Assembly: GCA_023700805.1 (NCBI GenBank)
Contig: JAMPYF010000016.1
Location: 25,680-89,679, forward strand
Direction of reading: 5' to 3'
DNA length: 64,000 bases
Origin: Sulfuritalea sp.
Lineage (GTDB): Bacteria; Pseudomonadota; Gammaproteobacteria; Burkholderiales; Rhodocyclaceae
In this document: piece after piece, positions 49,638-59,055 of the stretch
Layout of the letters: every line of letters begins with the position of its first letter
Numbering within the stretch: the first letter of the stretch is position 1
Translations under genes and position numbers: made by a program
The notes under the pieces: model-generated
Databases searched by the model: none
Seen by the model: only the letters and a program-made list of their open reading frames with translations
Told to the model about the DNA's origin: nothing

Positions 49638-50530
49638 TCGACGGCGCCACCGACGAACTGGTCACGATCCGCGACTGGCTGCGCTGGGCGGTCAGCCGTT
49701 TCAACGAGACCGGCCTGTGCTACGGCCACGGCACCACCAACGCCTGGGACGAGGCGGTCTGGCTGGTGCTGGCCACCCTGCACCTGCCGCACGACAGGCT
49801 GGAACCCTGGCTCGACGCCCACCTCACGCGCAGCGAACGCCTGGTCCTGCTCGACAACCTGCAGCGGCGCGTGGTGCACCGCCTGCCCACCGCCTACCTG
49901 GTGCAGGAAGCCTGGCTCGGGCAGTTCCGCTTCTACGTCGACCAGCGCGTCATCGTGCCGCGTTCCTACTTCGCCGAACTGCTCGAAAGCGGTTTTGCGC
50001 CCTGGATCGACGATCCCGAAGCCGTCGAATCCGCGCTCGACCTGTGCACCGGCTCCGGCTGCCTGGCGATCCTGATGGCCCATACCTTCCCCAATGCCGC
50101 CGTCGATGCCATCGACATTTCGGCGGATGCCCTGGTGGTGGCCTGCCGCAACATCGCCGACTACCATCTGCAAGACCGCGTCAAGGCCATCGAGTCCGAC
50201 CTGTTCGCGGCGGTCGAGGGCAAGCGCTACGACCTGATCCTCAGCAACCCGCCCTACGTCACCGCCGCGGCAATGGACGCGCTGCCGCCCGAGTACCGCC
50301 ACGAGCCGGCGCTGGCGCTGGCCGCCGGCCCGGACGGGCTCGACATCGTGCGCCGCATCCTCGCCGAGGCGCGCGAGCACCTGAATCCGCGCGGCGTGCT
50401 GGCCGTCGAAGTCGGCCACAACCAGGACCTGGTCACCGCGGCCTTTCCCGACCTGCCCGCAGTCTGGCTGGATACCGAAGATGCCGAAGGCAAGGTTTTC
50501 CTGGTCACGCGCGAAGACCTGCCGGCCTGA
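49634..50530 (+). CDS. prmB: Ribosomal protein L3 N5-glutamine methyltransferase PrmB
   Basis: A 298-residue SAM methyltransferase of the HemK family with the SAM motif [12 protein letters not shown] and the glutamine-binding NPPY. The N-terminal helical domain ([21 protein letters not shown] type) and length fit PrmB rather than PrmC. It overlaps dapE by 4 bp. Confidence 0.92.
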   Translation: MIDGATDELVTIRDWLRWAVSRFNETGLCYGHGTTNAWDEAVWLVLATLHLPHDRLEPWLDAHLTRSERLVLLDNLQRRVVHRLPTAYLVQEAWLGQFRFYVDQRVIVPRSYFAELLESGFAPWIDDPEAVESALDLCTGSGCLAILMAHTFPNAAVDAIDISADALVVACRNIADYHLQDRVKAIESDLFAAVEGKRYDLILSNPPYVTAAAMDALPPEYRHEPALALAAGPDGLDIVRRILAEAREHLNPRGVLAVEVGHNQDLVTAAFPDLPAVWLDTEDAEGKVFLVTREDLPA

Positions 50531-50592
50531 CGCGATCCCGCGTACATTTTCCGCCTGCCGCAAACGACTCATCGCCCCGCGATCGACCAACC

Positions 50593-51594
50593 ATGACTAG
50601 CCTTGAGGACACCCGGCTGTCCATGCTCGACCTGGTCGCCGTGCGCGAGGGCGGCAGCGTGGCCGAGGCGCTGGCGATCGCGCTGCGCACCGCGCAGCAT
50701 GCCGAGTCGCTCGACTTCACGCGCTACTGGCTGGCCGAACATCACAACATGCCGGGCATCGCCAGTTCCGCCACCGCGGTGCTGGTCGGCTACATCGCCG
50801 GCGGCACCCGCCGCATGCGCGTCGGCTCGGGCGGCGTCATGCTGCCCAACCATGCGCCGCTGGTGGTGGCCGAGGCCTTCGGCACCCTGGCCGAAATCTA
50901 CCCGAACCGCATCGACCTGGGCCTCGGCCGCGCCCCCGGCACCGACCGCACCACCATGCGCGCACTGCGCCGCGACCGGGTCGAAAGCGAAGCCGACTTC
51001 CCGCGCGAAGTGGCCGAGCTGCAGCAACTGCTGGCCGCCCCGCAAGCCGGCCAGAGCGTCGTCGCGATGCCCGGCGCCGGCACCGACGTGCCGATCTGGC
51101 TGCTCGGTTCCAGCCTGTTTTCCGCAAAACTGGCGGCCGAGCGTGGCCTGCCCTACGCCTTCGCCTCGCATTTCGCGCCGGGCCTGCTGCACCAGGCCAT
51201 CGCGCTCTACCGCAGCGAGTTCCGCCCCTCGGCCAGCCTCGCCCGGCCCTATGTGATGATCGGCGTGCCGCTGATCGCCGCGGCCACCGATGCCGAAGCC
51301 GAATTCCTCGCCAGCAGCGTCCATCAGCGCGTGCTGGGCATACTGCATGGCGACCGGCGTTGCCTGCCGCCGCCGGTGAAGGATTTCATCGCGGGCCTGC
51401 ACCCCCAGGAACGGGCCGCGATCGGCCAGTTCCTCGCCGCCGCGGTGATCGGCGGCCCATCGACGGTGCGCGCCGGCCTCGCGGCGCTGAAGCAGGCGAC
51501 GGCCGCCGACGAATTCATGCTGGTATGCGATATCTTCGATCCGGAACTTCGCTTACGCTCGCTCGACATCGCCGCGGCCGCCTGCAAAGCCTAA
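50593..51594 (+). CDS. LLM-class flavin-dependent oxidoreductase
   Basis: A 333-residue bacterial luciferase-like (TIM-barrel) protein of the MsnO8 group: [70 protein letters not shown]. It likely uses FMN to oxidise an unknown substrate. It follows prmB by 62 bp. Confidence 0.88.
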   Translation: MTSLEDTRLSMLDLVAVREGGSVAEALAIALRTAQHAESLDFTRYWLAEHHNMPGIASSATAVLVGYIAGGTRRMRVGSGGVMLPNHAPLVVAEAFGTLAEIYPNRIDLGLGRAPGTDRTTMRALRRDRVESEADFPREVAELQQLLAAPQAGQSVVAMPGAGTDVPIWLLGSSLFSAKLAAERGLPYAFASHFAPGLLHQAIALYRSEFRPSASLARPYVMIGVPLIAAATDAEAEFLASSVHQRVLGILHGDRRCLPPPVKDFIAGLHPQERAAIGQFLAAAVIGGPSTVRAGLAALKQATAADEFMLVCDIFDPELRLRSLDIAAAACKA

Positions 51595-51632
51595 GTAAAT
51601 GACATCGATGATAAAGTTCGCCCGATAGCGCC

Positions 51633-51929
51633 ATGCAACCCGGAGAATCCAGCCTGCTGACCCGTATCCTCGCCGCCGTGACCGGCGTGATCCTGCTCGT
51701 CGTCGGCCTCACGTTTTCGTTGCTGCTGCTTGCCGTGCTTGCCGTCGCGGGCCTGGTCGGCCTGGGCTGGTTCTGGTGGAAAACCCGCGAGCTGCGCAAG
51801 GCCATGAAACAACGCCCGGCCGATGGCCATGTCATCGAAGGCGAAGCCATCGAGGTCGACGAGATCCAGTCGATCCGCGTCGTCGAAACGATCGACCATC
51901 ACGACGACCAACCCGACAAACCCCACTGA
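51633..51929 (+). CDS. Small membrane protein of unknown function
   Basis: A 98-residue protein with a long hydrophobic stretch (about residues 10-48) that could form two membrane helices, then an acidic cytoplasmic-like tail (VIEGEAIEVDEIQSIRVVET). Family not recognised. It lies between the flavin oxidoreductase and proQ. Confidence 0.65.
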   Translation: MQPGESSLLTRILAAVTGVILLVVGLTFSLLLLAVLAVAGLVGLGWFWWKTRELRKAMKQRPADGHVIEGEAIEVDEIQSIRVVETIDHHDDQPDKPH

Positions 51930-51990
51930 GCGCGGCCCGACCGGCGCTCCGTTAAACTCATCACATCGGCCTGACAACCGGACTCCAGGT

Positions 51991-52419
51991 ATGACCTCCA
52001 CACCCGCAAAATCCTCGCCGCGCAACGCGCTGCTCGAAACCCTCTGCGCGAATTTCGCGGTCTTTCGCGAGGGCAAGCCGCTGGCCCTGGGCATCCACAA
52101 GGCCGTCATCGAAAGAATGCCCGAAGTCGAAACCGCCCAGTTGCGCCTGGCGATGCGCAGCCACACCGCATCGACGCGCTACCTGAAGGCGCTGCTCGCC
52201 GGCAAGGAACGCTTCGATCTCGACGGCAAGCCGGCCGGCGAGGTCACCGAGGAACAGCGCGAAGTCGCCAACACGACCCTGCGCGAGCGCTTCAAGAAAG
52301 CCGCCGACCGCCGCAAGGCCGAGGAGCAGGCGCAAAAGGAAGCGCAACGGCAAAAGGAAGCCGAGCAGAAGCGCCAGGAAAAACTGGCCCAGCTCGCCGC
52401 GCGATTCAATAGCCGCTGA
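51991..52419 (+). CDS. ProQ/FinO-domain RNA-binding protein
   Basis: A 142-residue protein with a FinO/ProQ domain (residues ~12-95: ALLETLCANFAVFREGKPLALGIHKAV cut by the conserved FREGKPLALGI, and HTASTRYLKALLAG) followed by a Lys/Glu/Gln-rich coiled-coil tail (EEQAQKEAQRQKEAEQ). Family members bind structured sRNAs and mRNA 3' ends. The short form lacks the C-terminal domain of E. coli ProQ. Confidence 0.9.
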   Translation: MTSTPAKSSPRNALLETLCANFAVFREGKPLALGIHKAVIERMPEVETAQLRLAMRSHTASTRYLKALLAGKERFDLDGKPAGEVTEEQREVANTTLRERFKKAADRRKAEEQAQKEAQRQKEAEQKRQEKLAQLAARFNSR

Positions 52420-52459
52420 GGCGTTGCGGCGGCGAGTCGCCGCGATTCGTCCCGGCGGC

Positions 52460-52483
52460 GCCGTGTCGCCAGCGCCAACTCTT
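52460..52483 (+). repeat. Dispersed 24-bp repeat, copy 12 (left edge of RTX island)
   Basis: Perfect consensus, 41 bp after the proQ-domain gene stop, at the point where composition shifts to AT-rich. Confidence 0.9.
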
Positions 52484-52699
52484 ACGCAGGGTAGAGTCGA
52501 ACAACCTCGATGCCATGTTGGTGAGCAAGCGCATTTGGCCTTTGCTGCCATCGATGACGGATCTCTCTATGTCTCAGTGCGGCCATATCCGGTCATTGAA
52601 GCCTCGATTTCGAATCCTCGTGCATTGGCCGCTGCGGACTCCTTTTCTGCCATTCGCTGTGGCATTGAATTCTTGCTCGCGGTTCGCGACGAAGATTGA
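52484..52699. other. Left edge of the RTX island, no confident gene
   Basis: Directly after the perfect repeat copy the sequence becomes AT-richer. A plus-strand frame open to 52699 (containing LAFAAIDDGSLYVSVRPY) may be a gene remnant, but it lacks a clear start and I recognise no family. Confidence 0.35.
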
Positions 52700-55600
52700 A
52701 TGCGATTGCTCATACTGGGTCTATGGGTTTCCCCCAGATGGCGGTATGATGAAATAAGAATCAATGTCAATTCAATGGGATGCTATCACTTTAGTGATAG
52801 CCGAACAGTAGCCGCTGACGAAGGCACTAAAGGGAAAACCTTGGGCAATTCGATCATCTTCGTCGATTGGCGTGTCGCCGATATCGACTCACTCGTCGCG
52901 GGCATGCCATCCGGTAGCGAGGTTGTCATTCTCGATAGCGCTTCGGACGGTCTCGATCAAATCGCTGCGCGCCTGCAGGGACGATCCGGGCTAAACGCCA
53001 TCCATATCATCTCCCATGGGTCTTACGGCAGCCTAACGCTAGGCAACGGCACTATCGACACCTATGCTCTTTCCACACACGTTGGTCAGCTTGAATCCAT
53101 CGGCAAGTCGCTGACTGAGAATGGCGACATCCTGCTTTACGGCTGCAATGTGGCGGCAGGTGATACCGGGATTCAATTCATAACTTCGCTCGAGCAAGCG
53201 ACGGCTGCGGATGTGGCTGCATCTGATGACATTTCCGGCAATGGTAATTTAGCGAATTGGAATCTTGAATATCAAACAGCGAATTTCGAGGCCGAGACGC
53301 TGAGTCCCTTGTTGGTTGAATCCCGTTGGAACGGGAGTCTTGGACTGTCGGTCGTTGGGAATAGTATTTCTTACCCAACGCATCCTTGGCACGGACGCGG
53401 TGAGTACACCAATCAGACGGCTTTTGCTGCATTGCGCGCGGATGGATCTGTTGTGACTTGGGGAAACAGCTCCTCTGGTGGTGATAGCAGTACCGTTGCT
53501 AGTCAGATCAATGGCATCGTCGATGTGGTCCAGATCTATTCGACAGTCGCTGCATTTGCCGCGCTACGCATCGACGGGTCTGTAGTGACTTGGGGCAATT
53601 TTGCCAGAGGAGGCGATAGCAGCCTCGTTACCAACGACCTCGATGGCACCGTTGATGTTGTCCAGATTTATTCGACAGCCTATGCATTTGCTGCCCTTCG
53701 TTCGGATGGCACGGTGGTTACTTGGGGGACCCCGACGTATGGCGGTGATATCAGCGCCGTAGCTAGCCAACTCGATGGCACGGTGGATGTCACACAGATT
53801 TTCTCAGCAGATAAAGCCTTTGCCGCCTTACGTGCCGATGGCTCGGTGGTGACTTGGGGGTATTCACAGACCGGTGGTGATAGTAGCGTTGTGGCCGGTG
53901 AGTTGGATGGGTCAGTGGGTGTTGTGCGGATTATTTCTATGCTTCAAGCCTTCGCTGCCCTGCGCGAAGATGGCTCGGTAGTGACATGGGGCTACGGTTT
54001 AGGTAGCGATAGCAGCGTCGTGGCTGGCCTGCTTGATGGCACAATCGATGTCGTAAAGATATTCTCTACGGACAGGGCTTTTGCAGCGTTGCGCGCGGAT
54101 GGTTCGGTAGTTACATGGGGAGGTTTGGATTTTGGTGGCAACAGTAGCACTGTAGCAACCCAACTCGACGGGACTATCGATGTTGTGCAGATCTGCGCCG
54201 TCGCGGGGAACACTGGCGGCTCTCTCCCCGGCGCTGCTTTTGCGGCCATTCGAGTCGATGGCTCAGTGGTTACATGGGGGTCTCAGTATTACGGAGGGAA
54301 CAGCAGTGCAGTAGCCAGTGAGATCGATGGCACGATCGATGTCACTCAGATATATTCGACGAAGGCCGGAGCCTTCGCTGCATTGCGCGCTGACGGCTCC
54401 GTAATTACCTGGGGCAACACGCTATTGGGTGGAAATGCATACGGTGCGGCCAGCGCACTCGATGGCACGATCGATGTCGTGCAGATATCTTCAACGGACA
54501 CCGCCTTCGCTGCCCTGCGTGCCGACGGGTCGGTAGTGACTTGGAGTAACTCAGGATCAGGTGGCGATAGCACTACCGTGGCTAGTGCTCTCGACGGAAC
54601 TTTGGATGTCGTACAAATATTTTCGACGAGTCACGCCTTTGCCGCATTGCGCGCCGATGGGTCAGTGGTGACTTGGGGGAATCAAGTCTATGGCGGCGAC
54701 AGCAGCACTGTAACTGGCAATCTTCATGATGTCATATATCTGGCAAATCCCTATACCGACGACATCTATACGGTGGACGTTGGCGCAAAGACGGGGGAAC
54801 AGTTGGTGGCCGAGGCTATGTTGCACCTTGGCGAGGAGTATGGGTACGCGGTAACACTAGGACAAAGCGAATATACGAACGCAAGCTACGCCGGCCCTTG
54901 GGATTGCTCCGAGTTCGTTTCCTGGGCGGTGAACAAGGTGTATGGGGAGCAGATCGGTCTGCGTGACTGGAACGCCTACACTGGCTATTGGGCAGAGGAT
55001 ACGGCTCTTGCGACCACGCTTCAGACCATCTCGATGGCCGATGCACGTAATACCCCCGGCGCGATCATTTTCCGTTTCGACGACGGCCTTCACCACATTG
55101 CGATCTCGGAAGGCAATGGGAAGCTGATCGAGGCCAACGTGAATTTTCGCGGTGGATATTACTGGAGCGATGACGGTACAGCGTACGCGCCTTTGGCCGA
55201 CGGAACCCCACCCACCGGTGTCGACATCGGCGAGGTACGCGAGCGCAGTTTTGACCTTGCTACCTATAGCGTAGCCAATGGCTGGACTGCAGTGGAAATA
55301 GGCGGCGTTTCCTATACGACTACTCCTGTGATTGACGTTGCCCCAATACCCGGAGCGGACGACTATGACGCGAGTGCCTCCACGTTGGGAAATCTCTCGC
55401 TTGCGGTCGCAGCCATAGGATCAATTGAAGTAGTGGAAGACAAAGACTGGTTCAGGATGGACAATCTGGTGGCCGGACAGAGTTACCAGATTCAGGTCAC
55501 TGGCATCGGCGAAACGCCACTCAGCGACACGTTTTTCTCGATTCGCGACACGGCCAACAATCGTATCGCCGGCTCCAGTTCGCGACATGGTGGGCAAGCC

Positions 55601-58600
55601 TATGACGATGCCGGGCCAGGTCGTGACGCGCTAGTGGAGTTCACTGCCGAGCAGGATGGGACGCACTTTGTCGTTGTCGGTGGTGGCGGGGCTAATTTCG
55701 CCGAATTGACCGGCGACTATCAAGTAACACTGACTGAAGTCTCGGAGCCAGGTGATTACATCGGCTCGGCGAGTGAAATCACGCTGAATAGCATTCCGAA
55801 ACAAGGCTTCGTCGGTTACGGCGCGGATCGGGCGGACTATTACAGCTTTACTGCGCAAAGTAACGGCAAGGCGATCGTCAATCTGACAGGACTTGGCTTT
55901 GATGCCGACATCGACTCGACTCTGTTGAGTTCGGCTGGTAATTTGCTGAGCGCACCGGGCGATACGCCATCAGCTAACGTCGTTGCTGGGGAAACCTATT
56001 ACATAAAGGTGGCGCCACATTGGGCCGGTACGTATGCACCGCAGTCACCCTATGTGATTGATCTGGATTTTGTTGACGCGCCAACAGTTGATCCATCGAA
56101 CCTCAAGAGCGCAGAAGTGCTCTTCGGGCAAGCTGGCGGAAAGCTTGTAACGCTGGCTGACTTCGCATTGGCAGCTTATGACATACAGAGCTGGGAGCCG
56201 CTCGCCGCGTTCATGAATGATGAAAAGTCAGGGGCGCACGGGGCCTTTCTCGCTGTTACGCAAACAGATCGCTGGCAGCCGCTTGACCTGTCGCAAACTG
56301 GCCTTGCAGACCCCAACCCTTCGCGACCAACTACTTTTCAAGAGGGTTACAAAGACGGCTTTTTCGCTGCAGGCAATGCCGCCGCGCTTGTTTTGCGGTC
56401 GGCCGACACCCTCGTTCTCTCTTTCAGGGGAACCAACGACAACGATCAACTTTCGGCAACGCATCCATCATCGCCAGACATGGACAGCTGGGTCAGTATG
56501 ACCAATCATTACTCCAGACTGACTCCGTTCCTCGATGAAATTGATGCATATGTGGCGGACTCGACAAATGGGATCAGCAAAGTCTATGTTGTCGGCCACA
56601 GTCTAGGTGCAGCTCTGGTTGATCAATACATGGCTGGGCACCCCGACAACAATGTCTCATACGAAGCGACAGAGTTTGCTCACCCCGATTTCAACGACCT
56701 AGGCGTGACGAACGCTTCATTTACCTTCGGGGCGGCGCTCGGAAATGTGATCGGAGCCAGTGCAGTTCTTGGAGGTACATTTATACTTCCTGCAGCGGTT
56801 GCAAGTGTGGGTATGGCTTGGGAAATTGCCAAATCCGGGGTGCCTGTCTTCATTCCCGCTTCAGATTCAAGGATCGTCAGCTTTCACAACAACACCGACA
56901 TCATCAAGCTAGTCGATTTTCCTGGGAGAGGACTTCTTCCATTTGACGAAAATACCTTCGTTGATGGGATATTCGACCCTCTCGCCTCGCACAGCATGCA
57001 GCTTTATAGGGCTGCTATGGGGTTCATGCTTGACGAAGGTATTCGTGAGGATCAGATTGTCGGCGCAGACGGAGCGGTAATTGACTACGATCACTTTATC
57101 TACAGGATCGAGAGTTCTCCCTATGCCGTCCTAGGCTTTGTCGCTGGTTCGCAAGATGACAATTTGGTCGGCACGGACCGTAACGATGTCATCCTTGGCG
57201 GCCAAGGTATGGACACGCTTCACGGCGGTCGCGGCAATGATCTGTTGCTCGGTGGTGCCGGCAATGATACTTACAGCTACGCATTTAACTCGGCTCACGC
57301 TGGCCAGACGTTTGGCACCGATACCATCCTTGATAGCGGCGGAACTGACTCCATTTTGGTAGTCGAACCCGACGTTACACGAGCGAGTGCTACGAGAAAT
57401 GGAGCCGATGTATCTATTAGCATGACCGTTACGGGTGGCAGTTTGGTAACTATCCTCATTAAGGACTACAACAACGCAGATCACAAGATTGAGACGCTCG
57501 AATGGAACTCGGGATTCACCAGCATTGACGCATTGCTTGAAGGTCATGTGGTGGCAAACCCGACAGCACTTGAAGTCATAGGTAACGGGCTTGCGACCCT
57601 GCAAGCCGCTGTAGTCAAGGACGCTGCGGTAGTCGTTAAGCTGGTAGAAGGGACGATAGAGTACGTGGGCAAAAAAGCACTTGGTCTATTGAGCGGAGTC
57701 ATTGCTCATGCAGAAGCCTTCGTGCCTCCCGATAGCGACAGCGTTGTCGGAGTCGTCCAAAGTATTTCTGGCTTTCGTGATGTTATTGGTACAGATGGCG
57801 ACGATCAAATCGTTGGCGACAATTTCGGAAATATTCTTACCGGTGGTGCCGGGAGCGACCTTATCCAGTCGGGAGGCGGGGACGATTTCATCATTGCCGG
57901 GGCCGTTGATGGCGCCGATATCTACGACGGTGGTGATGACATTGACACGATTGTATATACCGATGCAATCCAGGACATTGTGGTTGATCTGTCAAAGATG
58001 AGCGATCAAGCGACCGGTTCGGGAATTGGCGTGGATCAGATCACAAATGTAGAAAACGTTATTGCCGGAAGTGGGGCTGACATAATTTCTGGCAGTGCAG
58101 CAGCAAACTCACTTTCGGGCGAAGACGGCAATGACTCACTTGCCGGTGGCGCTGGAAATGATCTTCTCAACGGCGGTGATGGTAATGATCTCCTCAACGG
58201 CGGACATGGCGCCGACCAGATGGATGGCGGCGCCGGCAACGATCTGTATGTCGTCGACCATCGCTTGGATCAGGTTACCGAATTCGCCGACGGCGGTATC
58301 GACAACGTCAGCGCCAGGGTCAGTCATGTCCTTAGCGACAATGTGGAGAATCTCTTCCTGATCGGTTCCGCCACCGTGCGTAGCGGGGGCTTCTTCGCCA
58401 GGAAGACCACCACCATCGACCTGGGCATCGACGGTACGGGCAATGGCTCCGACAACCTCCTGCGCGGCAACCGGGGCCACAACGAGCTGGACGGCCTGGG
58501 CGGCAACGACACTCTGCTGGGCGGGGCCGGGGCGGATATCCTGCAGGGGGGTACGGGGTTGGACCGCTTGGTGGGCGGCGCCGGGGCCGATGTCTTCATT

Positions 58601-58852
58601 TTTGCCGCCGGCGATGGCGGCAGCAACCTGGCCGGGGCCGACATGCTCTACGACTTCGAGGACGGCATCGACCGCGTCGCGCTGGCAGGCGGTCTCAGTT
58701 TTACGGACCTAACCATCAGCCAAGGCGACGGCACCGATACCGCCGATAGCAACACGGTCATCCGCACCAGCAGCGGGGAATATCTGGTCGTCCTGCTCCA
58801 CACCAGCACGAGCGCCATCACGGGGCTCGATTTTCAGCTGCTGGGAGTGTAA
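52700..58852 (+). CDS. Giant RTX-type secreted protein: DUF4347, 10 x 44-aa repeats, CHAP/NlpC-like, PPC, lipase, RTX
   Basis: A 2050-residue protein. In order: DUF4347 (residues ~45-205, HIISHGSYGSLTLG, LLYGCNVAAG); ten 44-residue RCC1-like repeats (~241-675, AFAALRADGSVVTWG); a CHAP/NlpC-P60-like cysteine peptidase (WDCSEFVSWA with Cys736, HHIAIS with His798/799); two PPC-like beta domains (~885-1125); a class 3-type lipase with GHSLGA (Ser1301) and SFRGTND; three blocks of GGxGxDxLx calcium-binding RTX repeats (nt ~57150-57280, 57780-58270, 58430-58620); and a C-terminal tail typical of type I secretion. No secretion ABC transporter genes are in the window. The gene is AT-richer than its neighbours until about 58250, where host-like GC returns. 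ATG 52775 is an alternative start. Confidence 0.88.
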   Translation: MRLLILGLWVSPRWRYDEIRINVNSMGCYHFSDSRTVAADEGTKGKTLGNSIIFVDWRVADIDSLVAGMPSGSEVVILDSASDGLDQIAARLQGRSGLNAIHIISHGSYGSLTLGNGTIDTYALSTHVGQLESIGKSLTENGDILLYGCNVAAGDTGIQFITSLEQATAADVAASDDISGNGNLANWNLEYQTANFEAETLSPLLVESRWNGSLGLSVVGNSISYPTHPWHGRGEYTNQTAFAALRADGSVVTWGNSSSGGDSSTVASQINGIVDVVQIYSTVAAFAALRIDGSVVTWGNFARGGDSSLVTNDLDGTVDVVQIYSTAYAFAALRSDGTVVTWGTPTYGGDISAVASQLDGTVDVTQIFSADKAFAALRADGSVVTWGYSQTGGDSSVVAGELDGSVGVVRIISMLQAFAALREDGSVVTWGYGLGSDSSVVAGLLDGTIDVVKIFSTDRAFAALRADGSVVTWGGLDFGGNSSTVATQLDGTIDVVQICAVAGNTGGSLPGAAFAAIRVDGSVVTWGSQYYGGNSSAVASEIDGTIDVTQIYSTKAGAFAALRADGSVITWGNTLLGGNAYGAASALDGTIDVVQISSTDTAFAALRADGSVVTWSNSGSGGDSTTVASALDGTLDVVQIFSTSHAFAALRADGSVVTWGNQVYGGDSSTVTGNLHDVIYLANPYTDDIYTVDVGAKTGEQLVAEAMLHLGEEYGYAVTLGQSEYTNASYAGPWDCSEFVSWAVNKVYGEQIGLRDWNAYTGYWAEDTALATTLQTISMADARNTPGAIIFRFDDGLHHIAISEGNGKLIEANVNFRGGYYWSDDGTAYAPLADGTPPTGVDIGEVRERSFDLATYSVANGWTAVEIGGVSYTTTPVIDVAPIPGADDYDASASTLGNLSLAVAAIGSIEVVEDKDWFRMDNLVAGQSYQIQVTGIGETPLSDTFFSIRDTANNRIAGSSSRHGGQAYDDAGPGRDALVEFTAEQDGTHFVVVGGGGANFAELTGDYQVTLTEVSEPGDYIGSASEITLNSIPKQGFVGYGADRADYYSFTAQSNGKAIVNLTGLGFDADIDSTLLSSAGNLLSAPGDTPSANVVAGETYYIKVAPHWAGTYAPQSPYVIDLDFVDAPTVDPSNLKSAEVLFGQAGGKLVTLADFALAAYDIQSWEPLAAFMNDEKSGAHGAFLAVTQTDRWQPLDLSQTGLADPNPSRPTTFQEGYKDGFFAAGNAAALVLRSADTLVLSFRGTNDNDQLSATHPSSPDMDSWVSMTNHYSRLTPFLDEIDAYVADSTNGISKVYVVGHSLGAALVDQYMAGHPDNNVSYEATEFAHPDFNDLGVTNASFTFGAALGNVIGASAVLGGTFILPAAVASVGMAWEIAKSGVPVFIPASDSRIVSFHNNTDIIKLVDFPGRGLLPFDENTFVDGIFDPLASHSMQLYRAAMGFMLDEGIREDQIVGADGAVIDYDHFIYRIESSPYAVLGFVAGSQDDNLVGTDRNDVILGGQGMDTLHGGRGNDLLLGGAGNDTYSYAFNSAHAGQTFGTDTILDSGGTDSILVVEPDVTRASATRNGADVSISMTVTGGSLVTILIKDYNNADHKIETLEWNSGFTSIDALLEGHVVANPTALEVIGNGLATLQAAVVKDAAVVVKLVEGTIEYVGKKALGLLSGVIAHAEAFVPPDSDSVVGVVQSISGFRDVIGTDGDDQIVGDNFGNILTGGAGSDLIQSGGGDDFIIAGAVDGADIYDGGDDIDTIVYTDAIQDIVVDLSKMSDQATGSGIGVDQITNVENVIAGSGADIISGSAAANSLSGEDGNDSLAGGAGNDLLNGGDGNDLLNGGHGADQMDGGAGNDLYVVDHRLDQVTEFADGGIDNVSARVSHVLSDNVENLFLIGSATVRSGGFFARKTTTIDLGIDGTGNGSDNLLRGNRGHNELDGLGGNDTLLGGAGADILQGGTGLDRLVGGAGADVFIFAAGDGGSNLAGADMLYDFEDGIDRVALAGGLSFTDLTISQGDGTDTADSNTVIRTSSGEYLVVLLHTSTSAITGLDFQLLGV
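53420..54720 (+). repeat. Ten tandem 132-bp coding repeats
   Basis: Each unit encodes about 44 residues starting AFAALRADGSVVTWG, with a GGDSS core and ending in DGTxDVVQIxST. Unit 6 has a short insertion and unit 10 is cut short. Units differ at many synonymous sites, so the array is not a recent expansion. Confidence 0.9.
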
Positions 58853-59028
58853 TTATCAGAATTCGAACGATATCGCGAGCGGCGAGTATCGGCCGGTAAG
58901 CGGTCAAAGGTTATGAGGTAGTCATCAGACAGGAATGGGCACCGACCGGTAGTTCATCCAAACTGGACCATTGCCGCTTCGGCCAAGAAACGAACATCCA
59001 CCCCGACCGCTTCCAACCCATCCAAGAC

Positions 59029-59052
59029 AATAGTTGGCGCTGGCGACACGGT
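59029..59052 (-). repeat. Dispersed 24-bp repeat, copy 13 (right edge of RTX island)
   Basis: 22 of 24 match in reverse orientation, with the 18-bp core perfect; forms an inverted pair with copy 12 around the RTX gene and ends 3 bp before the stop codon of the 545-residue protein. Confidence 0.88.
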
Positions 59053-59055
59053 GAC

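Noticed and set aside
52567..52770. Minus-strand frame at the left edge of the RTX island
   Set aside because: No recognisable protein, no ribosome-binding site, and it overlaps the likely start of the RTX gene.
53420..54720. Regular ~132-bp repeats considered as CRISPR-like
   Set aside because: They are in-frame coding repeats without unique spacers; no cas genes are present.
52700..58852. Island as a transposon or prophage
   Set aside because: No transposase, integrase, tRNA target or phage genes are seen; only the 24-bp word marks the edges.
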